Below, piece by piece: positions 1 to 11,295 of a stretch of DNA of 43,500 bases (the stretch's first letter is position 1; every line of letters starts with the position of its first letter). Under the pieces are notes generated by a model that had not been told where the DNA came from, made no database searches, and saw only the letters and a program-made list of their open reading frames with translations. The stretch covers positions 28,553,164-28,596,663 of the forward strand of contig CM022679.1 of the NCBI GenBank assembly GCA_012295275.1, given 5' to 3'. A program made the translations under genes and the position numbers. Source of the DNA: Chrysomallon squamiferum. Its lineage: Eukaryota; Mollusca; Gastropoda; Neomphalida; Peltospiridae.

Positions 1-15
1 TGCTTTTGAAGAAAA

Positions 16-62
16 GGCGCGAAATTGCGACTGTTTATGATTTGTTTTCATCTCGCGGGAGA
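16..62. promoter_or_regulatory. CG-rich motif pair at left window edge (possible promoter element)
   Basis: GGCGCGAAA at 16-24 is the reverse complement of the E2F-type consensus TTTCGCGCC. TCTCGCGGGAGA at 51-62 is a near palindrome resembling the TCTCGCGAGA core-promoter motif. Both lie in one of the few CpG-containing patches of this AT-rich window. A promoter reaching in from beyond the edge is possible, but no gene is visible here and chance is not excluded. Confidence 0.2.
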
Positions 63-337
63 AAGTGTTTGTGTTCGCTTATTGCTTTTCGTTTTGCTTT
101 TTATTATTCCAGTGATGATGGACTCGTGTGTCAAATGTCTGACCTCCACGAAAATTATTTCACACAGCTAAAGATCATTCCAAAAAAAAAAAAAAAAAAA
201 AGTCTCATAACGATCCGTTTTTGAAAGAAGACCAGAATTGTTCACGAATTTTTTTCACTTCATTTATTATTTTTCACACTTTTAATTTTGAAATCTCTTC
301 TTCACGCAAGCTATTATTATCGTTGTTGTTGTTGAGA

Positions 338-372
338 TTACTACTACTACTACTACTACTATTACTACTTCT

Positions 373-435
<63 letters not shown>
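338..435. repeat. (CTA)n then (GA)n microsatellites
   Basis: ACT/CTA trinucleotides at about 338-370 are followed by an almost perfect (GA)n run at 377-435. Confidence 0.9.
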
Positions 436-437
<2 letters not shown>

Positions 438-439
438 AA

Positions 440-630
440 AGAAACTGCAGAAAGTTTTATAATTTAACAGAGAATATTTGTGTAAAGTCGCCTAAAATAT
501 GAGATAAACAAAAGCAGATTTCAACATAAATATAAAGCAAACTGCAGAAAGTTTTATAATTTAACAGAGAATATTTGTGTAAAATCGCCTACAACATTTA
601 GCATCGAACAAAAGCAGATCATTAACATTT
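440..630. repeat. ~97-bp tandem duplication
   Basis: The segment beginning GAAACTGCAGAAAG (about 440) recurs from about 537 with a few substitutions. Both copies share the stretch through TTAACAGAGAATATTTGTG, a CGCCTA block and an AACAAAAGCAGAT block. There are two copies. Confidence 0.85.
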
Positions 631-780
631 GTTGATTATTATTTACTATACGTCAAATATTTCTTTAAAAAATCATGCAGTTGAAGAAAATTAAATAATT
701 TTTACAGATTACTAAGTTAAAAATTAAACTTTCTTATTACAAAAGACTTACATTGTTAGACGAAAGCAAATGGTGGATCT

Positions 781-875
781 AGAAAAAAAATAATAATAAT
801 AAAAAAAAAATTAAAAATAAAAAAATAATAATACAAAATATTAAAATATAATTAAGTAACAAAACAACAACAACC

Positions 876-914
<39 letters not shown>

Positions 915-1020
915 ATATGTGAACATCACTATGTTATGTCTTCAGAATGATACAAATTTCAAAAAAGAAGAGTATATAAAAATAAATAAATAAATAAAAT
1001 TAAAAAAAAAAAAAAAGAAG
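781..1020. repeat. A-rich low complexity with (AAT)n
   Basis: Poly-A-rich and AAT/AAAT simple sequence, including a clean (AAT)n run at about 876-912. No gene is seen. Confidence 0.85.
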
Positions 1021-1373
1021 AAAATCATCTGGACAAATGAAAAACTGTTTGCTTGTATCAGCCGTGTTCCCTGGATTCACGCATCAAATTCAGCTGCCTG
1101 TCCTGCTAATTTTGCAATTCGTGCCAAGGAAAATGTCTCGTAAATTTTCATATCGCTCGTTTTATCTAATCTTTTTCAGCAATTTGCTCCAGGTGGTACG
1201 TCTTTGCCCAGTGCATGTAACTGAGTATAGAAAACATAAACAATCAGATGAATTTTAACTGTATGCTACGAGATAGGAAAACGTTAAAACGTCTAATTAA
1301 CCTGCATGCGATACAAAACAAGACACGTGCATTTTTCTTGCAAGAAGTAGAAAGAAAAAGAAAAAAGAACGAC

Positions 1374-1640
1374 TGTATGTATGTATGTATGTATGTGTGT
1401 ACGTACGTACGAACGCATGTATCAGTATATATAAGTACATACGTACTTACGGTATGTGTGCGCATGCATGCATATACACATATGTACCGTATGTATTAAT
1501 GTATAAAAGTACGTACGTGCATTGATGGCTATGTATGCGAATACATAAACGTGCTTACAATTATACCAATGCGTATAACATTTACGTACATACCACGTAT
1601 TGATGTATGGATATGTACATGCTTGAGTTTAAACATGCGA
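1374..1640. repeat. Degenerate ATGT/ACGT tetranucleotide tract
   Basis: Starts as clean (TGTA)n at about 1376-1396 and decays into alternating TGTG, ACGTACGT and TACATA words to about 1640. The short ORFs across it on both strands are products of the repeat. Confidence 0.8.
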
Positions 1641-1711
1641 GTTCTTTTTATATTTATTTATTGAGTTGGGAAGAAGACAAATAAAAACGAGAAGAAGAAA
1701 GAAGACGAGGG

Positions 1712-1718
1712 TATAAAA
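1712..1718 (+). promoter_or_regulatory. Possible TATA box
   Basis: TATAAAA lies in a G/C-flanked context (gggTATAAAAac) at the start of a roughly 500-bp patch (1690-2200) richer in CpG and less repetitive than its surroundings. A 52-codon ORF starts 109 bp downstream of the motif. Only the motif is seen; promoter function is inferred. Confidence 0.2.
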
Positions 1719-1826
1719 ACAAACGGCTCACCACACACCTGCCGAAGTTACTTCACTCCGACATTTCAGCGTGTTTGCAAGCTCCTCAGAGCTGGCGAGT
1801 GTGAAGAGATAGATCAAGTAACTGCG

Positions 1827-1985
1827 ATGAAAAACGCCGTTAATAAGTCTGAAGCATCTCATCTTGAAAACAAGAAGCTAATAACGTTTGCAGCAATTAT
1901 GACAAACGTGGATTTAATACACGACACGATAATCGTTTTAGAAAGCAAAAGAAAAAAAAACAACCGCGAATGTAGGCGAGGTTGA
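1827..1985 (+). CDS. Small ORF downstream of TATA-like motif (unrecognised)
   Basis: ATG at 1827 opens a 52-codon frame ending in TGA at 1983-1985. The product begins MKNAVNKSEASHLENKK and ends in a basic stretch (ESKRKKNNRECRRG). I recognise no domain. It could be a true small protein, an upstream ORF or first exon of a gene with later exons, or chance. In its favour are a TATA-like motif upstream and a locally complex, CpG-containing sequence. Against it are the short length and the absence of a second supporting signal. Confidence 0.15.
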   Translation: MKNAVNKSEASHLENKKLITFAAIMTNVDLIHDTIIVLESKRKKNNRECRRG

Positions 1986-2586
1986 CTACCCCGTAAATCT
2001 GTCGGTGTCGGTGAAGCTGCAGTAAATTAAGAAAATGTTCTGACAGTCGCAATTAGAAGCAATCTGTTTTAATTACCCACTGCTTGGTCGGAGACGACGT
2101 ACACTTGAAGCAGGATTCAGGTCGAGTTTGAGAAGCGAGAGAGACGAGAGCTTTCTGAAATGTTTCAGTGTCGTTCACCTTCGAGCTTTCATCACAAAAT
2201 GTCCTCTTTTCCGAGTCTTCATTTCTTTATGTTCTATTCTTTTCTTTTTTTAAATTTTTGTTCTTTCTCTCTCTGTTTTTTATTCACACTAAGATAATTT
2301 CAAAGTAAACTATTTCCAGTTTAAGAAGCAGTCAGACAACGTCTTACAGAACAGCTCTGAGGATTTTGACTTTTACTCAAAATACTCGAATTAAAAACTG
2401 TTTAATCGCGTAATTACTGTACTGTACTATAACATAACACAATTTAAAATTAACAAAAAATACATTTAAAAATTCCTGCAAAAGTCTGTCATACTTTATA
2501 TTTTAATCGTTCCCAATCACTCGTCTGTTTCAGATCATTTCACTGAAAGATGAGATGTAAACTGATTCAAAACATGGAGATTTAAG

Positions 2587-2642
<56 letters not shown>

Positions 2643-2654
2643 TAATAATAATAA

Positions 2655-2685
<31 letters not shown>

Positions 2686-2692
2686 ATATACA
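2587..2692. repeat. (ATA)n followed by (AAAT)n microsatellite
   Basis: Clean ATA triplets run to about 2636 and pass into (AAAT)n to about 2692. The Tyr- or Ile-rich ORFs on the opposite strand are repeat translations. Confidence 0.95.
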
Positions 2693-3732
2693 AACAAATA
2701 AAACAAACACAAATAAAAGCAGTCTGCCAACTCACTGGGGGTCTACGTCTAATACTTAGCTAAATGTTTTCTGTCAAATTTTCTCTACTCTTGCAATTTT
2801 CACGAAGCAGTTCAAGTGGATGAATGTAACAGTGACCTGAATTTTCTTGTCTTCACCAAACTTACTCCAAGTCTATCACTGAAATTTGTTTTATTAACTA
2901 GTTGAAACATATTAAAACGTCACTTTGATTCTCTCTTCAATAAAAAGAAACGTTTAGTATATCATTGCAATTCTTTCATAAACTTGTTTCACCGAGTTTC
3001 TCTTCAACAAAGATACGTTTTATTTTCACGGCAGTTTAAACTGAATTTTATGATCAACAAAGATATATTTTATTATTATTTATTTTTTTTCACTGCATTT
3101 TTTTTTATAAACTAGTTGAAACTTAAATGTTAGGGTTTTGACTTCAACAAAGATACGTTCTGTAAATTTTACTGCAGCATTTAAAAAAAAAATATATATA
3201 TATATATAAAAAAAATTTAATACTAGTTAAATATTACTAGGATTTTGTCTTCAACAGTTATGTTTGGTTATTATCAATGCAAATTTAAACTTTGTGATCA
3301 TTTTTAAGTGAACTGAAAAATTTCCCGGATTCTTGTCTTCTGCATAGTTTTGGAAATTGAACCAAACATTTGACATTACTTCAGGTAGAAATTCATAACC
3401 TGATTTGTCAGACGTGAACAAATAAACAGTTCTGAAAGAAAGAGTTTTATTTACTGAACACCAAACGTTTGGTGATGTGTTAGATTAACTCTAGGACAGA
3501 ACTGAGGAAAACCTCTTTTTTGTACACAGCTTTGTCTTAAAGAATTGTTCTTACTTTTGGTTTGTTAGTGGAATCACAGTTCAAAAACATTTGCTGACAA
3601 ATTGTTTAGTGTTTATTAGTTTTATATTTATAAATCAGCAAACAAAAAATATTAGTTTTAATATTTAATATCATAGAAGAAGAAATAATGTACAATAGTC
3701 ATTAATCAAGTGGTAGAAAATAATAAAAATAA

Positions 3733-3817
3733 AACACACGCACGCACTCACACACACACGCACACACACACCAGAGACCCGCACATACAAAAATGTTTGT
3801 GTATATATATATATATA

Positions 3818-3884
<67 letters not shown>
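3733..3884. repeat. (AC)n and long (TA)n microsatellites
   Basis: An (AC)n stretch at about 3733-3771 is followed by an interrupted (TA)n run at about 3802-3884. Confidence 0.95.
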
Positions 3885-3887
<3 letters not shown>

Positions 3888-4429
3888 GCATATTTAAAAT
3901 AGTGTGTTTCTTTGTGTGTGGTGGGTGTGTCTGTATAAAGTACGTGTGAGTGTGTGTTCAAATTTGTGACAAAAATATTTCCACACATTTATGAATAAAC
4001 AAGCACTGACTTAAGTTAGAGTTTCATACACATATCCAACACCAAATGTGATTGGCTGAATTATAAAACAACGACCAATCGTTTGTTCTGTAATAAACAG
4101 GTCCATCCAACCAGCACCATCACAAGTTCTGTTGTAGTTTAATTAAATTACTGATCAACCATCCCGTTGTGGAATGTACACCAATTTGAAAATGGTCCAA
4201 GACATTCTAGTAAACCCAAAGAATCATCTGAAAGAGAAATGAAATATAACTTTTTTTTATTCTCTTTTAATTAATTAATAGTTGGCTTTTAGACAGCTTC
4301 CTGTTCATTTTACTCGTTGTTTTTATCTCTGGTGCCAGATAACTAAATAAAACGTTATTTAATAATGATAAAAACAATAAAAGAGAGAGGATTTCTTCTT
4401 TTCTTTCTTCCTTTAAGAAAATTAAATAA

Positions 4430-4595
4430 TAATAAAAAAATAAAAATAATAAAAATTAAATAAAATAAAAAATAATAATAATAATAATAATAAAAAATAA
4501 AAATAATAAAAATTAAATAAAATAAAAAAAATAATAATAATAAAAAAAAAAATTAAAATAAAAAAATAAAAATAATAATAAAAAGAAACTCAATA
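4430..4595. repeat. AAT/AAAAT low-complexity block
   Basis: Almost pure A/T sequence in which a unit with AAAATAATAAAAATTAAATAA recurs at least twice. Confidence 0.85.
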
Positions 4596-4905
4596 ATTTC
4601 CCTGTAGCTGTTACAGTTTCACGGTTTCATCTGCAACCTTTCACACCTGAATCAGACATTTTACACATCCCCAGTCTGAACTGCACAGACAGTTTGATGA
4701 AACTACCACATGTGCTGAGTGAGAGAGAAGAAAAAAAGAAAAAAAAACAACAGAAAAAACAAAACGTGGACCAGATGAAACAAGGAAGTCTGGTGGTGTA
4801 GGACGCCAAGAGGAAGCTATTTCTGAACAGAAAAATAAATTGTGAATGTTCTTTGTCAAGTTTCATTTCCCACAACAACAAACAATGAAACTGAACAAAT
4901 AAATG

Positions 4906-4958
<53 letters not shown>
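4906..4958. repeat. 53-nt poly(A) tract
   Basis: An uninterrupted A run preceded by AATAAA at 4898-4903. The spacing is too short for a normal poly(A) signal, so a retroposed 3' end is possible but not established. Confidence 0.95.
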
Positions 4959-4960
<2 letters not shown>

Positions 4961-5070
4961 AGAAATGTTAGAGAAGATGGGGAGAGAGGAACAGAGAGGA
5001 AGAGAGAAGAATGAATTATAAATTAACAAATGTTTATTAGTAGAAAAGAATTATGAATGTAAATATGACC

Positions 5071-5073
<3 letters not shown>

Positions 5074-5110
<37 letters not shown>

Positions 5111-5132
5111 TGAGAGAGAGAGAGAGAGAGAG
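5074..5132. repeat. (TG)n then (GA)n microsatellites
   Basis: A clean (TG)n run passes into a (GA)n run. Confidence 0.95.
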
Positions 5133-5277
5133 TCATAATTACAGAAGGTGGGAAAGAAAAAGTAAAACGGTGCTGTACAAGCTGATGAGAAGTGCTGTTT
5201 AGAAAAGTGAGATATGAAATGAGCTGTGAAGATGAACAAATAAACAGAGAAGTTTATTTTCTACATCTCTGCTGCAG

Positions 5278-5367
5278 GATGTGCATTAACACGATGTTTA
5301 TAAAGTGACAAAACCTGCCACGAGCTACAAGCAGTGAACGCTTTTACACAGAAAGTGATGTTCTGAG
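5278..5367 (+). ncRNA. Exon-like non-coding segment (candidate)
   Basis: A 90-nt segment is bounded by a strong acceptor (pyrimidine-rich TTTTCTACATCTCTGCTGCAG ending at 5277, positions 5257-5277) and a perfect U2 donor, CTGAG|GTAAGT, with GT at 5368. All three forward frames contain stops, so it cannot be an internal coding exon. It could be a UTR exon or an lncRNA exon lying antisense downstream of STX8. No partner exon was identified. The quality of both splice sites is seen; transcription is inference. Confidence 0.25.
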
Positions 5368-5439
5368 GTAAGTCTTCTCTACATAGTCATTACATAGTTT
5401 TAAATGAAAAGTGCACATTCTGTAAACTATTCCTTGACT

Positions 5440-5441
<2 letters not shown>

Positions 5442-5483
<42 letters not shown>
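5442..5483. repeat. (TG)n microsatellite
   Basis: About 21 perfect TG dinucleotides. Confidence 0.95.
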
Positions 5484-5486
<3 letters not shown>

Positions 5487-6459
5487 CTTTTTAAGCATAC
5501 TCTATATTAAAAAGTTATTTGTCTGCCTTTATGTTCATTGTTATTTAAGTCAACTATTCTGTCAGTTGAAATTTTAACTCAGTCTACATTTAAAATCTAA
5601 CCTCTGTTTATAACTCACTCTGCTTTGTAAATTACGTCCACTCATTTAATTCACTCATTTAATCCACACCACAATATTAATTCAATCTAGTCTTTTAAAT
5701 CAATCTACATTTTTTCTTCTTTCTCTGCTTTTTAAACTCATTGCACACTTTTAACTCTGCCCAGATAACACATTTTACTTCTTTTTTAAACTGGCCACTG
5801 CTGGTAATTAAAATCTTTATCAGTACATGTACGAGAGAGCTCATCAACTCCACACAACTGAGATAACTCATTTCACAACCACAGCCTGATTCTGTTTGCC
5901 CGGTGAAATCACAAAATTCTCATTACCCTTTTATTTCCCTTCCTATCTTCCCACCATCTGCAAATATTACTTTTTTCTATTCATTCTTTCTTTCTTCTCC
6001 TTCTCCTTTTCCCATCATTGATATTCAGCGTCAGCTAACAAGAAATCGCTTCACTTTCAATCCCCACCCCTCCCTCCCTCCCCCACCCTGTCTCTCGCAC
6101 CCAGTGTCAGTCAGCTGATGAAATCAAAGTAGGCTCAGTCTGAGAAAGCGAGTGAGTGGCTCTTTTCCACTCGTTGTAAACGCTTCAACATCAGTTTTAT
6201 GACCAGCACCATCACAGGCAACCATAAATATTATTACACTTGTCACCATCTCTGTACACTCGACACTTGAATACCAGTCAGAGAGTTCAATACACAGTGT
6301 TTTCTAGTCAAATACACAGTTTCATCTTAGACACTGGTAATAAACCCTCTCTCTGTCTTTCTCTCATTCTCTCTCTATCTTTCTCTCCTTCTGTTTATCT
6401 TTCTCTCTATCTTTAAATATCTCTTTTACTCTCACTCACTCTTACTTTCTCCCTGTCTC

Positions 6460-6462
<3 letters not shown>

Positions 6463-6551
<89 letters not shown>
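6463..6551. repeat. (CT)n microsatellite, 89 bp
   Basis: An uninterrupted CT run beginning 67 bp beyond the STX8 stop codon. If it lies in the STX8 3' UTR, the transcript would carry (GA)n. Confidence 0.95.
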
Positions 6552-6552
<1 letters not shown>

Positions 6553-6617
6553 TATAATTTCATATAAATAAGGAAAATTCTATTTTTAGTGATAAATAAA
6601 TAAAACTCACCTCTGAG

Positions 6618-6694
6618 TTATGCTTTTCCGTGGTAAGGCACAACAGCTATAATCACAATAGCTATAAGCAGAATTATTATCACCACCCAGTACT
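6618..6694 (-). CDS. STX8: STX8 exon 8 (membrane anchor, stop)
   Basis: Acceptor ATATTTCAG. Codes (K)YWVVIIILLIAIVIIAVV then PYHGKA and TAA at 6620-6618. Seven bases after the stop lies AGAG|GTGAGT (GT at 6610), a strong donor that may start a 3' UTR intron. Confidence 0.93.
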
Positions 6695-6739
6695 CTGAAA
6701 TATCACACAATAAAAATTACAGCAATACTAGTACCACTC

Positions 6740-6795
<56 letters not shown>

Positions 6796-9700
6796 CAACA
6801 ATAACAATGATGATGATAATTATAATAATAATAACACAAAACACATTCAATCACTCACCCTTTAAACTGAAAAAAGAGAAACAAAGATAGAAGACAAAGA
6901 TCAATAGAAAAGAGAATGAAAAGAGATATTATTATTATTATTATTATTATTATTTAACATAACATTAATGAAGAAACATATTAGACTAACCAATCAAAAC
7001 CTATTTTTATATCTTAATGCTCCAACGAAATTGAAAAATTATTTTGTTTCTTATAACAAAAATAACCAATCAACAGACTAAACAAACATTTAATTAAATA
7101 CACATTTAATAAAAACAAAGAGAAAGAAAGAAACAAGTAAGTAAGTAAAGAGATTCACTTACTGCAAGATGCTGATTTCTTCTCCACTATTTTTATGTGT
7201 CTTGTTTCCTTGATCAGACGATCTCCAGTTCTGTCCACATGATCAACTATGTCATCTATCAGCTCTGTAGAAAACAGTTTAATATCCAAATCACTAAGCA
7301 ATACAACAACAACAACAACAACAATAAATAAATAAATATATAAATAAATAAATAAAATATATCAAAATTTAAATAATATTTAATTTTCTTTTTGTTTAAC
7401 TATTCTAATAAAAAAAAAAATCAATTCTCAAGTATGTGAATATTAAATAAAAAACAGTTTTGATTTTAATATAAAAAATTCAAATTAAATTGTTTTTCTA
7501 AATTTATTTTTTAATTTTCTGAACTGTAGTAAAAAGAAAAATTAAAGAATTATCACAGCATTCAATATTAAAAACACATCTCTTCAAAATCAATGAGACA
7601 AATCAATAAAACAGCTTTAAAAGTATCAAAAAAGAGAAAGAGAAAATACCAGAACAGGGATAAAAACAAAGATTAACACTAGAATATTTAAAAAATATTT
7701 TTTTAAAATATTTATAAATGATAAAACACATCAGCAAGTTCTATATTAGAAAATGGAGGACAAAACATCACACAAAATGGCCTACAGCTGTCAATACTAG
7801 AGTCTGAAATCCAATAACTCCACAGACAGAAAATAATTTATCTTGCCAATTAAATCTCACAAGTTTTGATGAGTTGTTTGGTCACTGAAAGACTGGACAA
7901 AGACTCCCCCTGGACACACACAGATTATTGGACTTTGAGAAATAATTCTTCAAAGAGACTCTGACCAGTGATAGTAAATTTAATATTTCTCTTAGTGACC
8001 ACAGCAATGTTAAACAAACTATTACTGTTAGTGATCACAGATCAAATATTTCTCTTAATAATCAGTGATATTTAATAAAATATTACTGTTAGTTATTATA
8101 ATAATATTAAACTTAGTATCAATACTAAGTTTGTGATCGTAATAATATTAAATAAAACATCAATGTTAGTTACCATAGTAATATTAAATAAATTACAAGT
8201 TAATGATCAGAGTGATATTAAATAAAATATTACTGTTAGTAATCAAAGAAAAGCTAAATGATTACCATTAGTGATCAAATTAATATGAAATACTCTTTTT
8301 CTGAGAGAAACAATATTATATAGTCTCCAACTGCACTAAAACAACAAGTAATGTACTTTAAATATTCCATGTAACATAAAGAAACTTTTCTTTCACACTG
8401 TTACACGATCAGTTACATGAAACAAAGAGATGCATGTAACTGTTAGTAACAGCTCTGTGAAACATAGTAAAGATTTTCTTAGAAAACAAATGTGTTCAAA
8501 TGATGAAGAACATATTCAAATTAATACAAAGAGAATGAAAAAGTTTTTATGATGCTCAAAGATTTTCTGATACAGTGATTGGACAAAAATCAATATTTTG
8601 CTGTTCAGTTTGATTTAAATTTTGAAATGTTTACTGTCATTACACTGAATTTATTTTTTTTATTTTTTATTTTTTTATAATTCTGTGTATGTGTTGTTAC
8701 ACACTAAAAATATTATATATACATCTAGATGATAGTTGTATTGTTTCTCTTGGAACAGTTTGAAGTGTATAAGTAAATATATTTTGTATGTTTTACATGT
8801 TTTGTTATTAAAGTGTGCTTCCTGCGGTGTAAAACTAAACTAAATGTATAATTCCTAGTGTTTATTTATCTGTCTTTAACTTGCTGGCCAACCTTTCCTA
8901 ATAATCAAGGATTACAACAATAATTTTGAGTCTAATAACAACACAGAAAATCATGTAAAAACACACTATCAAAGTATGTTATAAACAGAAAAATATTTCT
9001 CTGCTTAAAATAGTTATTACAATGATGTGAATAGCGGTTGTGAAAACTTACCATTTTGGTCGTCAACTTCATTTCCAATGTCGACAGCCATCTGCTTTTG
9101 TCTGGAGATGACATGGGACAGAGCCTCCAACCCCTCATCTTGTTCTGAAAATATTCAACACAGACCTTTACACCAAACACTTGTTTACAAAAACTGTCAG
9201 AAAATACTGCAGTGTTTTGGTTTAGAAACAGTGGTAAGGAAATTAGTTCATATTTTATAATCATCTATTTTGTGTCAAATCTTTGATAATTTAGAGTCTT
9301 TTAAAATCATTTTCACATACAACATGTTTTTCTGAGAACTACCTAACATGTGATAATGATAAACTGATTTAATGATGTAAACATTTTATCACTGGACACT
9401 GTCCTGACTACAGTTCTGAAACAAACAGAGTAAAAAATAAAACATTTCACTGAACACAAATCTTTCTCAAGTATTACACTTTAAATACAAATTTTCACCT
9501 TCATTTCACAGACCTAACAATATCAATAAAATCAACATTGTTCATTATTAGATAAACTCAAAAATGAGAAGAGTAAATGTCACTGACATCTAAAAGGTCA
9601 GAGTGACGTCCAGTGAAAGATTTGTAATAACCTATAACAGCCTAACACACACACAGCCTGAAACCAATACATGAAAAACAATCTAATAAACAGCTGCAGA

Positions 9701-11199
9701 AACATCTTCATCTTCGTTTTTAAGTATCAAGATACAAAATTTAAATTTCTTAGACATGAAAGAAAAAGTAAATATAATAAAAAGTATTAAAACAAAAAGA
9801 AAAATAATAAAACACAGCTATATAAAATAAAAATTAAAAAAATCATAAAAAATAACTTAAAATATTTAACAGACAGAACAGAAGGAAAGTAAAAACAAAA
9901 AAGAAACAAAAATTTCCATAAAGATAAAATCAAAGACAGAGAATTTAAAAAATTAAAAATTAAAGAGAAGAAACAAAGAAGGAAATTATAAATAACAAGC
10001 TGACAGATCACTTAAGTTAAATATTTGAGAGAAAAACAAAAACAACTGAGTAGCACATTAGAAAGTTGTTGTATTAAAGAGGTGTACCTCTGATGACTGC
10101 CTGCAACACCACAAAACTAAAGTAATAAGTAGTGAAATAACAGCAGTCACAGTATAAAGTTGTTGGATTAAAGAGGTGTACCTCTGATGACAGCCTGCTA
10201 CACATGAAACTAAAGTAATAAGTAGTGAAATAACAGGATAAAGTTGTTGGATTAAAGAGGTGTACCTCTGATGACAGCCTGCTACACATGAAACTAAAGT
10301 AATAAGTAGTGAAATAACAGCAGTCACAGTATAAAGTTGTTAAAGAGGTCTACCTCTGATGACTGCCTGCTACACCATGAAACTAAAGTAATAAGTAGTG
10401 AAATAACAGGATAAAGTTGTTGTATTAAAGAGGTGTACCTCTGATGACAGTCTGCTACACCATGAAACTAAAGTAATAAGTAGTGAAATAACAGCAGTCA
10501 CAGTATAAAGTTGTTAAAGAGGTCTACCTCTGATGACTGCCTGCTACACCATGAAACTAAAGTAATAAGTAGTGAAATAACAGGATAAAGTTGTTGTATT
10601 AAAGAGGTGTACCTCTGATGACTGCCTGCTACACCATGAAACTAAAGTAATAAGTAGTGAAATAACAGGATAAAGTTGTTGTATTAAAGAGGTGTACCTC
10701 TGATGACAGTCTGCTACACCATGAAACTAAAGTAATAAGTAGTGAAATAACAGGATAAAGTTGTTGTATTAAAGAGGTGTACCTCTGATGACTGCCTGCT
10801 GCTGAGTCTGCAGGTCTACGTTTGCTACCCCACGAAACTGCTCCGGCTCCTCCCTCATCCCCCAGGGGTCATTCGAACTGAACGTGTCAGCCCCCAGCAG
10901 AGAACTCCTACAAATACAGTAGTAGTAGTAATAATAACAACAACAATAATGATAATAATAATAAAGATAATAATAATAATAATAAATTAATATTTAAATA
11001 ATAATAATAATATTAACAATAATAGTAATAACAATAATAACTGATAATAACAATAATTATAATAATAATGATAATAAAAAAATAATTAAATAATAACTAT
11101 AACAACAATATATATATATATTAATTTTTAAATGCAATATTAATTATATGTTACACATCAAATCAACATAGAAATACACATATAAATACATACATATGT

Positions 11200-11254
<55 letters not shown>

Positions 11255-11260
11255 ATATAC

Positions 11261-11295
<35 letters not shown>

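Larger units (their letters stand above)
1986..4429. other. Gene-poor interval with simple repeats
   Basis: No convincing exon was found. It contains (ATA)n/(AAAT)n at 2587-2692, a TA run near 3190-3210 and (AC)n/(TA)n at 3733-3884. The 2750-3470 part carries recurring, diverged phrases such as CTTCAACAAAGATACGTTTTA and ACTAGTTGAAAC, suggesting an old degenerate tandem duplication. GATTGG and CCAATC (CCAAT-box-like) occur near 4050 and 4075 without other promoter support. Confidence 0.5.

Noticed and set aside
1037-1258. 73-codon ORF with hydrophobic N-terminus
   Set aside because: Looks slightly signal-like, but has no supporting promoter, conservation or second exon.
4620-4958. Processed retrocopy ending in a 53-nt poly(A)
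   Set aside because: AATAAA is only two bases before the A run, no coding relic or target-site duplication is visible, and such runs are common here.
9027-9260. Plus-strand ORF over STX8 exon 6
   Set aside because: Shadow of the minus-strand SNARE exon.
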